From Bombardia bombarda (Eukaryota; Ascomycota; Sordariomycetes; Sordariales; Lasiosphaeriaceae): 64,000 bases of DNA. Below, piece after piece: positions 1 through 11,200 of the stretch. The stretch spans positions 558,001 to 622,000 of the forward strand of contig JAULSR010000001.1 in the NCBI GenBank assembly GCA_030512295.1, written 5' to 3'. The position numbers and the translations under genes are program-made. The notes under the pieces are model-generated. The model was not told the DNA's origin, searched no databases, and saw nothing but the letters and a program-made list of their open reading frames with translations. Position 1 is the first letter of the stretch. The number at the start of each line of letters is the position of its first letter.

Positions 1-3000
1 ATGGTGCCAGCGGTTGGCGTGTAGAGGCGCTGGACGAGCGACATGATGGTGGACTTGCCGGCACCCGAAGGGCCGACCAGACCAACAAACTGGCCAGGCT
101 GGATGGTGAAAGAGACGTTGTCCATGACGGGGACGTCGGAGCGAGCCGGGTAGGCAAAGGAGACACCATCAAAGGTGATTTTGATACCAGGCTTGCCAGT
201 GTCTGGGTTGAGGGTAGGCGAGGTGGTAGACTCGATATCCTTTTCGGTTGATGTGTTGTTTAGGTTAAGCTTAGATGAAGATGAGCTCTTGTCAGTCCGT
301 TCAACGATGGTATTGTCGGACCCCAGGCTGATTATACCCAAGATGCGTGAAAAGGCAGTGCGGGCGCGAGAGAACTCGGGCGCGAGGGTGAACATCTGAC
401 CCCATAGCTGGGCACTCACGAGCATGGCAACAAGAATGATGAGGAACTGCGTTTGAGTGCTCTCGCCGTGCATGATGCGCTGGGAACCCCACCAGTAGGC
501 GAAGGCGTAAATGAGGAAGCTCGTGGCGTTGGACAGGGCGAGCCAGACATTGGTGTAAGCGGCTGCGCGCACCATCTCGTCGCGTGTATCGCGAAGCAGC
601 CTGTCATAAGAGCCCATAACCTCGCGCTCAAGCGACAAGGCCGCCACGGTACGAATGGACTGCACCGCCTCGACGGCAATGCCAGTCGCCTTGGAAAAGG
701 AGTTGGCGTGTCGCTCCTCGTACCGTGCTAGCATACGTAGCTGCATGAAACCCGTTCCGAGTAGAATAGGGATGGTGACAAGGCACACGATAGCAATCTT
801 CCACGCGATGATGTGCGACAGGATGATGGCGACGATGAAATTGACGCAGATGGAGAAGACGGTGCCAATGGTAGAGCCACTGAAGGCGCCGACAGCGGCG
901 CTGTCCTTGGTGATGATACCCAGCAGCGAAGATGGGCTGCGGCCCTCGGACTGGTGCCACTGCACTCCCTGCTCCAGAAGGGAACGGAATGAGAGGACAC
1001 GAACGCCGTAGAGAAGTCGCTCGGCGATGAGACCAAAGCACGACCAAGCGCCAAAGTTAGCCAGAAGCTCGATGACGGCCAGCATAAACAGCAGGCCTCC
1101 GAAGAATTTACCGAGGTAAAGGATATGCTCCTGGGTATTCATGCAAGGATTGAGCCCGCCAACAGTGAAGCCAAAGATCAAGCCAGAGCCAGAGAATGTG
1201 CCTCCAACAATTACGGCGGAGAAGATGGCAACTGCAAGCCACCCAAGCGAGGGGCGAAGGAACTTGGCCAATGCTCGCACGACAACACCAATAGGCTGAG
1301 CCTGGTCCAGATCAGCATCGATCTTCTTGGTCGGCTCTTCATCACCTGGAGTTGTGACTTGCTGTCTGAGGCTGGCAAGATTGGAGGCAACGAGGTCTGG
1401 CACATCCCCCTTCTCTGCCGCGAGAGCATCCGCCTTCAGAGTAGAAGCCTTGAGCGAGTCACCAGACAAGGACGACCCACCTTCGGCGCGGTCGGCAGTG
1501 CCCAGAGATTGCAGATTAGCCATGCGCACAAAAGCACCTCCCTCGCGTGCCATGAGCTCATCATATGTGCCCTGTTCTACAACCTCTCCGGCTTCCATGA
1601 CCACAATGTGATCAGCATTTCTGATGGTGGACAGACGATGGGCAATAGAGATGACAGTCCGAGTCTTGGCTGCACGCTCGACGGCCTCTTGGATGCGGCG
1701 CTCACTTGTCGAGTCCAGAGCAGATGTGGCCTCATCCAAGACAAGGATCTTTGGGTCACGAACAAGAGCACGCGCAAGAGCAACACGTTGACGTTGTCCT
1801 CCACTGACCAAGGAACCACTGGGTCCAGCAGATGTGCCGTATCCGCTCTCAAGCCTTTCAATAAAGCGTGCTGCGTCAGCCTGGTCGGCTGCATTCTCAA
1901 CTAGACGGACAATTTCTGCTACCAGGGGATCGTTCGTCGATGATGAGGTGGCATCTTTGCCCTTGGATGCAAGCTGGGCAAGTTTAGGGCTAAGAAGAGC
2001 TGCCTTGAGGTGCTGGTGTTCTGGCTTGGGCGAGTTGACGAGACCAAGAGCGATGTTTTCCAAAATGGACCGATCGAGCAGCGAAGGTTCCTGCTGCACC
2101 ATGCTGATGAAGCTGCGCAGTCCTCGCACGTTAAGCCCGCGGAGATCATGGCCATCCAGGGTGATTGTGCCGTCGGTGGGGTCCTGCAGGCGGCCGACAA
2201 GGGCGGCAATGGTGGACTTGCCGCTGCCAGACAAACCAACAATGGCGGTGTGCTTTCCAGCAGGGAATGTGAGGTTGACGTTCTTCAGCACAACCTGAGT
2301 CGGGCGAGAAGGATAGAAGAAGGATACGTTCTCAAACTTGAAAGCTCCAGGAGTGTCCACGGGCAGGATATGGCCTTCCTCTGAGGTTCCGTCAATGGCA
2401 GAAGGAGCTTCGATATCCTTGATAAGACGCCCAAAGGCAGATGTGGCACCGCCCAAAAGGGGTAGTAGGGGGGCGATACTGCCGAGAATAACACATGCTA
2501 GGGATAGAAAAAAAAGGGGGTTAGCTCCACCAACTCAAAGAGATAGGGGTTGGGCAAGGTGTATGAGCGCGGGCACATACCGTCGACGAGAAGGAAGATT
2601 ACTGTGTAAATCTGTCCAATCGATTCACCTCCATCTCCATTCAGAGACGCAACAACCATGCGGCTGCCTTGCCAAAAGGCCAGCGCGTTGGCTGAGTAGG
2701 CAATGAAGTACAGCATACCAGCCTGGAAGGCAGATACAAAGCCCCTCTTGGTGCCAGCAGTGCGTGCATTGGCAGCATGCTCAGCAAACTTTGCCTCGAG
2801 CCTCGGACCAGCTCCAAAGGCCTGGACAACAGTGATGTTGGTCAGAGCCTCGGACGCGATCGAAGAGGCACTCGCCATGCTCTCCGAGTTTCTCGCCATG
2901 AACTTGCCGACGAAAAAGCCACCGCCCATGGCCATGAGCAAAAAGGCGGGTACAAGCGAGACCAGCATACCGGCCAACTTGGGCTGCTTAATGAAGGAAA

Positions 3001-3652
3001 TCACATAGGCAGTGATGAAGAAGCTGATGCTTGCAATCAGAATGCCAACCTTTTCCGAAGTACCTGCCTGCACGGCCGTCATGTCGCCATGCAAGCGGCT
3101 GCTGACCTCACCAGCGGCAACGCGGGCGTCGAAGAAGGCAGGTGGCTGGCGAAGCAGAGCGGCAACATAGCGGGCACGCAGACGCTGGGCTAGACGCTGG
3201 CTGACCAGACTCCACGACAAGACGTAGGCGTAGATGAGGCAAAAGGCGCCAATGGCGATGTAGACGAGCAGCAAGACCTTGCTGTTGATGGCGCCCTCGA
3301 ACTCGAAGGGGTTGACGTTGGAGTCGGTGGCTGCGTCGGCTACAATGCAGGTGGCGGCGTTCATGTCGTCGACGAGCTGTCCGAAGATGATACCCATCAG
3401 CGGGAAGGGCACACCAGCTGCAGCAGCAGCCAGGGTGCCGATGAGGAGGAGGAGCATGTCCAGCCATGTCGGGTCGACGGCGACGAAGATGCGCAGGTAT
3501 GCTCCCGCCTGGTAGAAAAAGCCGCCGCCGGCATTCTGAGGCTGCTCTTGCTTGGGCGTTTCCTTGATCGATACTGCGACGGCTGACGGCGAAGAGGATA
3601 GCGGCGAGCCCACGACGGCCTCCTCAGGGGCTGTTGGCTTTTCGGAAGCCAT
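1..3652 (-). CDS. ABC-B (MDR-type) full transporter, siderophore-locus exporter candidate, truncated at the left edge
   Basis: ATP-driven full-size exporter of the ABC-B/MDR family, arranged TMD1-NBD1-TMD2-NBD2 in the plasma or an internal membrane. It starts at the ATG at 3652 (MASEKPTAPEEAV). An intron at 2498-2580 (minus donor GTATGT, acceptor CTAG) joins ...FLLVD to ACVILGSIAPLL. NBD1 has Walker A GLSGSGKST near 2210-2236, signature VSGGQRQRVA near 1800 and a Walker B ending LDEATSALD. TMD2 follows, then the second Walker A GPSGAGKST near 50-78. The NBD2 signature and the C-terminus lie outside the window. An ABC transporter (SitT) beside the fusarinine synthetase SidD is known in Aspergillus, and ABC genes are reported next to NPS6 homologues. 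Export of the siderophore, an intermediate or a breakdown product is inferred from position. Its upstream region carries five iron-type GATA sites. Family assignment is secure; substrate is unknown. Confidence 0.93.
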
Positions 3653-4175
3653 GATGGCGGTTTGGTGTTGGCTTACCTAGGTAAGCAGGCCACCCTTTCT
3701 GCTCATCAAACGAGGGTCGAGTAAAGGCTTCCTTTTTCTCTGTGGTGTGTAGTTGGATCTCTGTGTGGGAGAAAAGAGAGCTGGAAATTGGAGGCCCGAG
3801 ATCCAGTATATCCCGTTCTCCGTCGGGTGTCCTTCGGGGACAGGGCTGGGCCGACCCTGGCCGACTCTCTCGCATTTCCCCATGAGCCCCATGAAGAAAT
3901 TTGGGGTTCGATTGACAAATTTGAGAAATTGGAGCTGCCAATCCTTGGTCCCATCTTTTTGCCGCGTCACAGTCAGAGGCAGGGGGAAGGAGCGCCTGTG
4001 TGTTGGAGTGGGTCGCGGTGAGAGGTGGGTATTACAGGTCTGATTGTGTGGGCCTCAATTTCGATGAATTCACTTTTGACTGGCGGCGTCGTGAGGCAGG
4101 TGCGATGTGGTCCAAAGTGGTCCAATGTGATGCCACCCGAGGCCCGATGCCGGGGCTTGGCGCTTGGCATTACGG

Positions 4176-4184
4176 ATCTGATAA
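4176..4184 (+). promoter_or_regulatory. SreA/Sre1-type GATA site ATCTGATAA
   Basis: Exact match to ATCWGATAA, the extended site reported for fungal iron-responsive GATA repressors. It lies about 524 bp upstream of the ABC start codon and 14 bp from a second identical site in the same orientation. Binding is inferred from sequence only. Confidence 0.6.
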
Positions 4185-4198
4185 CGAAACCACGACGG

Positions 4199-4207
4199 AT
4201 CTGATAA
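4199..4207 (+). promoter_or_regulatory. SreA/Sre1-type GATA site ATCTGATAA
   Basis: Second exact copy, 23 bp start to start from the one at 4176. Both share the flank CGGATCTGATAA, so the pair may be a local duplication or a selected tandem site. Confidence 0.6.
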
Positions 4208-4540
4208 TTCTTCCCACCCCATCCGGTGTCTCACCGTGTCTGCGCCCACCCCCACTCTCGGGCGGGGGCAACCTCCTCCGATGCGAGCCCCGACCCACTC
4301 CTCGGAGCGATGTGACGCTGTTTTTTTTTCAGCACTACCTTCCTTGCTAGTTTATAGTCAACATAGTCAATTCATAGAAGTTCGTTTGGTCGTCGTTACC
4401 CCGTGCGTCCTCTTAATTTTAATGATGGAGCCTTGAAACTAAGCAGCCAAGTACAGATCCACTTCATGCTGTCATTTGAATTTTTCGCCTTCTCTACACA
4501 GTAGTAAACTCGCAAACGCCTGTTCATCCAAGATTTAAAG

Positions 4541-4549
4541 TTATCAGAT
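4541..4549 (-). promoter_or_regulatory. SreA/Sre1-type GATA site (reverse orientation)
   Basis: TTATCAGAT on the plus strand, the reverse complement of ATCTGATAA, about 889 bp upstream of the ABC start. It is followed by CC, as are the copies at 6986 and 7906. Confidence 0.55.
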
Positions 4550-4912
4550 CCGACGCCTAGCGGCTTTCCCACCAGGGCATTCATGCTGAGTATTTGTTTG
4601 TCCTGCCATATCATAGATGTGTTAAATAATCACCGTAACAGTTTTACCATTTCTTTCACATGTGTCAGAGCTCACATTTGCTTCATGTTGTATGGTTGTT
4701 TATTTCACCAACTTGGAGGGTGAAAGACGCCAACTGTGTTACCCGGTTTCGCTGCCAGTGCCGCCCAACGAATACTTCTTACGTACATTGTCGGCATTAT
4801 GCACGCTGCACCCCATTCCCATCCGGCCCGTCACGTTTCTCGCCAAGAAAACGAGAAGCTCTACTGCCAGGGATGTCATCCTTCCCTTCCTGCTGATCCT
4901 ACCCGCCGCGCA

Positions 4913-4931
4913 TTATCAGATGATCTGATAA
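4913..4931. promoter_or_regulatory. Perfect palindrome of two SreA/Sre1-type GATA sites
   Basis: TTATCAGATGATCTGATAA: two full ATCTGATAA elements face each other with one central G, so all nine base pairs of each arm match. It lies about 1.26 kb upstream of the ABC start and 0.65 kb past the GNAT stop. The geometry would suit cooperative or dimeric binding of a two-finger GATA factor (inference). Confidence 0.65.
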
Positions 4932-5580
4932 AAAAAAACTTTGCCTTCTTCCCCTCCCCTCCCCGTTTGAGGTATTACACAACGACCTTGCACGGAGAGC
5001 ACGACAACGCGCAGCAAAGGGTGGAGAAAGAAGACACATAAACCTTGGCTGTTGGTCGTCTCCACTCCCCCTTGATCGCATTCGTATTTCCTTTTCTAGA
5101 ACTAGTACGTGCAGTGTTTCGGTTTGGGGTGTGCGGGATGCGGAAAATATCTTACTTTCTGTTACTGCTGCTACCACGAAAGCTGCCTTTGTGCGATGAA
5201 GTTAGTGATCGTGCAAGACATATATTTGATGTATGGCGCCATCGCGCTTGACTGGGGCGGTAGCATTGAAGTCATACCTCCGCGACAGTGTTTCCCTAGC
5301 AAGGGCAGCTACTAATGAACCTGCCCAGCCCCTTTGAGGATCTGTCTCGGATCAAGCAGGGCAACATCTCGTAAGCCTGTTTATTTCATCAAGATTTATT
5401 CTGCACAATAGGTACACTGCAACCTGTTTACTTCCGGTGATAAAAAGTGAGACATTGTATTTTCAAGTCTTCAACAACTGCCAGATGACGAATCTGCTAC
5501 AACTCCACAACTACAAACGCTCAGATGCTCCCAGTGAATCAACAGTACTTCCCATATTTTGCCAACCATACACTCCATAC

Positions 5581-6314
5581 TCAAAGACGATGTGTCAACG
5601 GCTGCTTCACCATCAAGGGTATATCCACGCCATCCTCTGTAACCACCCTGGCCTGATCGTGTGGGAAAGTTTGGAATCCCATCTTCTTATAAAGCGCCGC
5701 CGATCTGGGTGTTGCCTCAAGGTAGATGGGTAGCTGGCAGTCATTCCCGAGCTTGATGAGCGACTGGACTAGTGCGGCACCAGCGCCGCGACCTTGTTGC
5801 TTGGGATCTACTGCAAAAGCATGGACGTCTGTACAAGTGCTCGTGTTTTTGGTAAGCATGGTAAACGATAAATAAAGACAAGGAAGGGGGGATATAAAGT
5901 AAGAAACAGCGTACAAATATGCGGCCTCCCACCCCAAAGCTTCTCCCTGGCCTCCCAAAGCGGCTTCAATGTCTTGTCGGCGCGCTCTCTCTGCTCTCCT
6001 TGTAACCACGAGAGCTCGGGGAAAGCGCGCTGCTCGGAGGTACGCGGCAGTACGAAGACGTCGAACAGTGCCATGCCGACAATCTTCCCACTGGCGCGGT
6101 CGACGCATTTATATGTGTATTGTGTCTGACATGTCTGCCAGTATGCTGCCGTCCCGTCTGTGTGCGCCTTCCGAAACTCTTCAGACTCGAACCCGTCGGG
6201 GAAGAAGATATCGAGAAGATGCCTGCTGGCAGGGTCTGCTGAGAAGGCGGCAAAGTAGGCATCGTATACGGGCCCAATGTCGGGGATGAGCGCTGGGAGG
6301 ATACTGAACGACAT
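5581..6314 (-). CDS. GNAT-family N-acyltransferase inside the siderophore locus
   Basis: Two exons, 6314-5915 and 5828-5581, with an intron at 5829-5914 (minus donor GTACGC, acceptor TACAG), give 215 residues starting MSFSILPALIPDIG. The junction restores IYVHAFAVDPKQQGRGAG. QGRGAG is the acetyl-CoA-binding Q/RxxGxG/A loop of GNAT motif A. The segment ATPRSAALYKKMGF is the usual GNAT C-terminal motif. It would transfer an acyl group from acyl-CoA to an amine; the acceptor is not evident. It lies between the ABC gene and the NRPS and faces the NRPS across 1.95 kb holding two GATA sites. It does not look like the SidF/SidL acyltransferases as I know them, so a role in siderophore acylation is only a positional guess. 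It could be a housekeeping GNAT. Confidence 0.85.
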
Positions 6315-6985
6315 TTTTGGGCTGTCTTAGATCAAGCATTTGCTGATCTTGTTGTTTGCTTTGCTGCCTTGATACTGGTTTAGGGAGAGAAAACGTAAAA
6401 GTATCAGATATCCTGCTGGCATAAAAGGGAAAGATATACTAAGTAAGGCATCTACTTTTACACAAAACGATAACAAAGCATAAATATCACGGTCAATCTA
6501 AAATGAATATCGAGCGGGTATCATTGCGCGGTCATGCAGGAGCACGACAATGGCAACACATCACAAGGTGACGCAACCAACCCTTCCAACATGAATCCAA
6601 TATAAAATGCTCCCCCTTCCAGCAGCCAACTGCTGCGATCGACACAATGAAGTGGACGTGACCCCCTATCAGACACCAAACACCGGTGTTTACCGGTCCA
6701 CTCTGATTACAGTGGGGCGGCATACGTAAGAGTGATCGACAAAAACAAGAGGAGAGAGTGACCCCCCCCCTTCGTGGCTACCTTACTCAACCCCTCCACA
6801 CCGAAGCCGGAGGAGACTGATCAATCAAATCCTCTTATGCTACACACACGCGGATTTATAGTAATTACACAGGGAGACAGGCAAGTAACAAACATGTGGT
6901 GAAAGTACGCTAGAGACTCGATCAGATTACCACACACCCCTGAAACTGCCGCCCCACTATCCCATCGGCAAATGCCCCATTAAAG

Positions 6986-6994
6986 TTATCAGAT
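6986..6994 (-). promoter_or_regulatory. SreA/Sre1-type GATA site (reverse orientation)
   Basis: TTATCAGAT inside the context AAAGTTATCAGATCCG, which is also found at 4541. It lies 672 bp upstream of the GNAT start and 1.27 kb upstream of the NRPS start. Confidence 0.55.
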
Positions 6995-7905
6995 CCGCTC
7001 CTTTCCCCCCTCCCAGACTTCCCCCTGCCCGTCCTTCAGACCCCTGTTCATTCAAGAACCACGCGAACGATGCTATTCTCCACTGCATCACGCCACAACC
7101 ACGTTCAGATTTTCTCCTTCTTGGCGAACCAACCTGCGAACGTGTGTGCCCACCATCCCGTCGGCTCTTCTAAACCGTGAGATATTGCATTGGTCAATGA
7201 TTCAACATCTCAACCATAACCGCCGCATCTTTCCTTACACTTACCAGACAAGACAAGGACAAATGCATCAGCTATCCGGAACACCCGACACTTGCTGCCC
7301 TGCTCATCTCCAATCAACGAGAAAAAAAGACCACCAGGCTAAGGTACCTCACCCCTCTGGGACTAATAGGCCATAGGTTCGGCGCCATCGCCTATCGTAG
7401 TCTAGTGCGCAGTCAAAAGCGTACCCGCCAGATGAAAGCGCAATGGAGCACCACCCTCGGTGTCGGTTCCTTCTGTTCGCTCGCCCGCTCGCTACCGATC
7501 TATGGACCTAGGTACCACCTACCTAGCCAAGGACCTGGTTTCGCTTCGTTTCGTTTCGTTGCTCCCCCTCCCCCTCCCCAGTGCCTTGCCTTGCCTTGCC
7601 ATGCCTTAGTCTCGGTCACAGACGGCGGCAGATTTTATTCCAAATGGGTGTGGCTTACCTTCCCCAGGCATAACAGTCATCAAGTTCAGCCTGTCCACAA
7701 CAGTACAAGCCCGTTCGATCGAGGCCATGGCCGACCACCGGTGGCATTATTCATGGATCATGTCACAAGCTAAATGCCTACCTACCTGCCTGTCCTGCCC
7801 ACACTTCCGAGGAGCGGAGTGAGTGGGCGGCCCTTTTTAGCTAGCCCATCTTGTCCATGTGGGTGGGTGTAGGGGTCTGTCGACGATGGGAAGAGGGGGG
7901 AAGCA

Positions 7906-7914
7906 TTATCAGAT
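7906..7914 (-). promoter_or_regulatory. SreA/Sre1-type GATA site proximal to the NRPS
   Basis: TTATCAGAT about 349 bp upstream of the NRPS start codon. It is the closest iron-type GATA element to the NRPS. Confidence 0.6.
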
Positions 7915-8160
7915 CCTGCCCCTCGCTCTCACTCGCTGGCTTGTGAGAAAGAAAAGGAAAAAGAAAACCATGACGTGAATATCACTCATTCTCCATCTTA
8001 AATCCCTTTTCTCAACGAAAAAAGGTCGCGCGTAACTGTGTTGTGTGTGTGAACAAAGTTCGGAAGAAAGACGTGGTGATTTGCGCAACCGCCCACACAG
8101 ACATCCCGCCTGCTACCCACCCAGACGGTACACCACGAGCGGCGGCGGCGGCAAGAATAG

Positions 8161-8180
8161 ACGGACGGACGGACGGACGG
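8161..8180 (+). repeat. (ACGG)5 microsatellite in the NRPS leader
   Basis: Five perfect ACGG units about 80 bp upstream of the NRPS start codon, probably in the 5' UTR. Confidence 0.9.
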
Positions 8181-8262
8181 CAGTTATTCGGGCACACCCA
8201 CCACCTCGACCCAAACACACACAGCTTGCTGCACGGCAATCGAGCCGACCCGAACCAAAGAA

Positions 8263-11200
8263 ATGCACCTCGTGCAGGACGCGCTCGACTCGCTGGGTGG
8301 TCTGAGCCAAAGCGACAACACCCCGCCGCCATGCATTGAGGATCTCCACGCCAGAACCCCAGACGGAACAATAGAAGTAGTCACCCGGACAGCATCAGTC
8401 CCGGGCCTGAAGTCCGACGGCAGCGATGGCGCTGTAATAAGTGAGCACGACGACAATAGCGGAGACTTCCAGGATGCTCTACTTCTTGCATGGATCCTCC
8501 TCCTTCAACGGGAGGCAGGGGAAGACGAGCCGGTGCAAAGCTTCACTTGGGGGCAGAAAGTTGGGGACGGGTCGTCTGAGAGAGCAATACAGCAGTTCCG
8601 TCTGTCAACACTCGGCCTCGAATTCGACCGCACGCAGAGGGTGCCTCTCTCGACTTTCCTAGAAGCTGTCAGCAAGTCGACACAGGATAGTGCCACCATC
8701 AGCAGCACAACACCACACAAGACTCTCTTCTTCAACGACGCCAAGGAGGAGCAAGCACCTGTATGTACTGTGAACAAACAGAAATAACGAGAGAGCTACA
8801 CGTCGCTAACACAACTCAACAGTGGACGATCCAGTTCGAGGTAGCAAGGAGAGAGAATACCCTCACTTTGCAGGCGTTATGGCACAACAGCAACGACGCC
8901 CTGACCGAGAGACAAGTCCAGGACAAGCTCGAGACTTTTGTCAAAATCCTCTACACTGTCGTGGAGAGACCTGAGGCGCACCTGTCCGAGCTTCCCGGCC
9001 CCGTAGAGCGCGACCTCGGGCAGATCTGGGCATGGAACGCCGACATGCCGCCAATCATCGACCGGTGCATGCAGGACATCATCTCTGAGCAGGCCGCAGC
9101 CAACCCGGACAAGGTCGCCGTCACCTCGTCAGACGGGCATTTCACCTACGCCGAGGTCGAGGCGCAATCAACCCACCTAGCGCATGTCCTGCGCCAACGG
9201 GGTGTCAAGCTTGGCACCAATGTGCCCCTATGCTTCGAGAAGAGCTGCTGGACCATCGTTGCCGTCCTGGGAGTCATGAAGGCCGGCGGCGCCTTCGCCC
9301 TGACCGACCCAACAAGTCAGCCCGAGGCACGCCTGAGAGCCATGGTCGAGCAAACCGGCGCTATCCTCGTCGTGGCTTCGCAGTCACAATCCGATCTTGC
9401 GCAGCGAATCCTGCCCGAGCACGGGCAGGTCGTCACCGTCTCAGCCGAGCTGTTCTCGTCCCACAGCGCCGACGATCTGGCCGAGCCTCTGCCCATGATC
9501 CCAGCGTCCACCACACCCCTGTACATCCAATTCACCTCTGGCAGCACGGGCAAGCCCAAGGGCGTAGTCATCTCCCACGCCAACTACACCAGCGGCGCGA
9601 TCCCACGAGCGGCCGAAGTCGGCTACACCTCTTCGTCGCGCGTATTCGAGTTTGCGAGTTACGCTTTTGACGTGAGCATCGACTGCATGTTGTGCACGCT
9701 TGCCATGGGCGGCACCATCTGCATCCCCTCCGACGCGGATCGCATGAATGACCTCGGCGGGGCCATCAGGTCGAGTGGCGCGAACATGGCACACATGACC
9801 CCTAGCGTGGCGCGCGTTCTCGATCCAGCGGTGATCGCCGAGCTCGATGTGCTGGGTTTGGGCGGAGAGGCCATCTCGGCGGCTGATGCTGCGGCGTGGA
9901 GCAAGGGGAAGACCAGCGTCATCATTGCGTATGGACCCTCGGAGTGCACTGTTGGTTGCACAATCAACAATGATTACGCCCACTGGAAGGACAACAACGG
10001 CAAGACTGAGTTCACTACTGGAAATATTGGTAAGGGGGTTGGAGGTGTGGGGTGGATTGTCGATTCACAAGACCCCGAGCGACTTATGCCCGTTGGCGCG
10101 GTCGGAGAGTTGCTTATCGAGGGACCGGTCGTCGGAATCGGCTACCTGGGTGAGCCCGAGAAGACCGCTGAAGTGTTCATCGACGAGCCCTCTTGGCTCA
10201 TGGCGGGGTATGGAAACGTCCCTGGTAGACGTGGCCGCCTGTACATGACGGGTGATCTCGTCCGTTACGACTCCGACGGCTCTGGCGCTTTTGTCTTTGT
10301 CGGACGAAAAGATGCCCAAGTAAAGCTCCGCGGCCAGCGCGTTGAACTCGTCGAGATCGAACACCATCTCCGTGGCAAGCTTCCTGCGGGTGTAAAGATC
10401 GCAGCTGAGGTGATCAAGCCCAACGGGGGTGAACCAACCTTGGTTGCCTTCCTCGCCGAGACTATTGCAGAACAGACAGAAAACTCCGACGAGGAGGATG
10501 TAACCTTCTCCACAGAACTGGCTGCAGCGCTCTCTGGCATTGAAGAGATTCTCGGTGAAGAGATCCCTCGATACATGGTGCCGGCAGCATACATCCCTCT
10601 CCGCGACATGCCATCACTCGTATCTGGCAAGATTGACCGCAAGAAATTGCGCGTAATGGGAGCCGCCATGACTCGCGAACAGTTATCGAGCACCACGAAG
10701 AAGAACAAGCAGGTAGAAGGTGGTGCCCCTGAGACCGAGATGGAGATTGCGTTGCACCGCGCCTGGAAGAAGCTGCTTGGCGACCTCGTCGAAATTTCCG
10801 TTCATGACAGCTTCTTCACAATAGGAGGCGACTCCCTCAGGGCGATGAGGCTCGTGTCTGTCGCGCGCGTTGAAGGAATCACATTGACTGTCGCAGATGT
10901 GTTCCGGTATCCGGTGCTCAAAGACATGGCGGTTGTTTCTGGAAAGATATCATCAGAGCAAGCAAGTGATGAGGCAGCAAACTTGGTGCCACCATTCTCG
11001 CTGCTCGAACCCGGCTGGACTGTGGAAGATGCTCGGGCGGAGGCCAGCAGACTTTGTGGCGTGGATGAGGCCACTGTCGAAGATGTGTACCCGTGCACGC
11101 CGCTACAAGAGGCGCTCATGGCTCTTTCGGCCAAGGTCAAGGAAGCGTACGTCGCGCAACGCGTGCTGAAAATGGACAGCTTGAAGGAAGCAGAAAGGTT

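Larger units (their letters stand above)
3653..5580. promoter_or_regulatory. Promoter region of the ABC transporter with clustered iron-type GATA sites
   Basis: Spacer between the divergent side of the ABC gene and the 3' end of the GNAT gene. It holds five exact ATCTGATAA elements, listed separately at 4176, 4199, 4541, 4913 and 4923. No convincing coding sequence is present; the short frames lack family features and splice logic. The side nearest the GNAT stop presumably contains its 3' UTR. Confidence 0.6.
6315..8262. promoter_or_regulatory. Bidirectional promoter region between the GNAT gene and the NRPS
   Basis: Divergent spacer with two reverse-oriented ATCTGATAA sites (6986-6994 and 7906-7914). 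It also has scattered CCAAT/ATTGG boxes (for example near 6597 and 7189) that could matter if a HapX/CCAAT-complex input exists, and repeated CTACCTACCT strings. No gene is seen in it. Confidence 0.55.
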
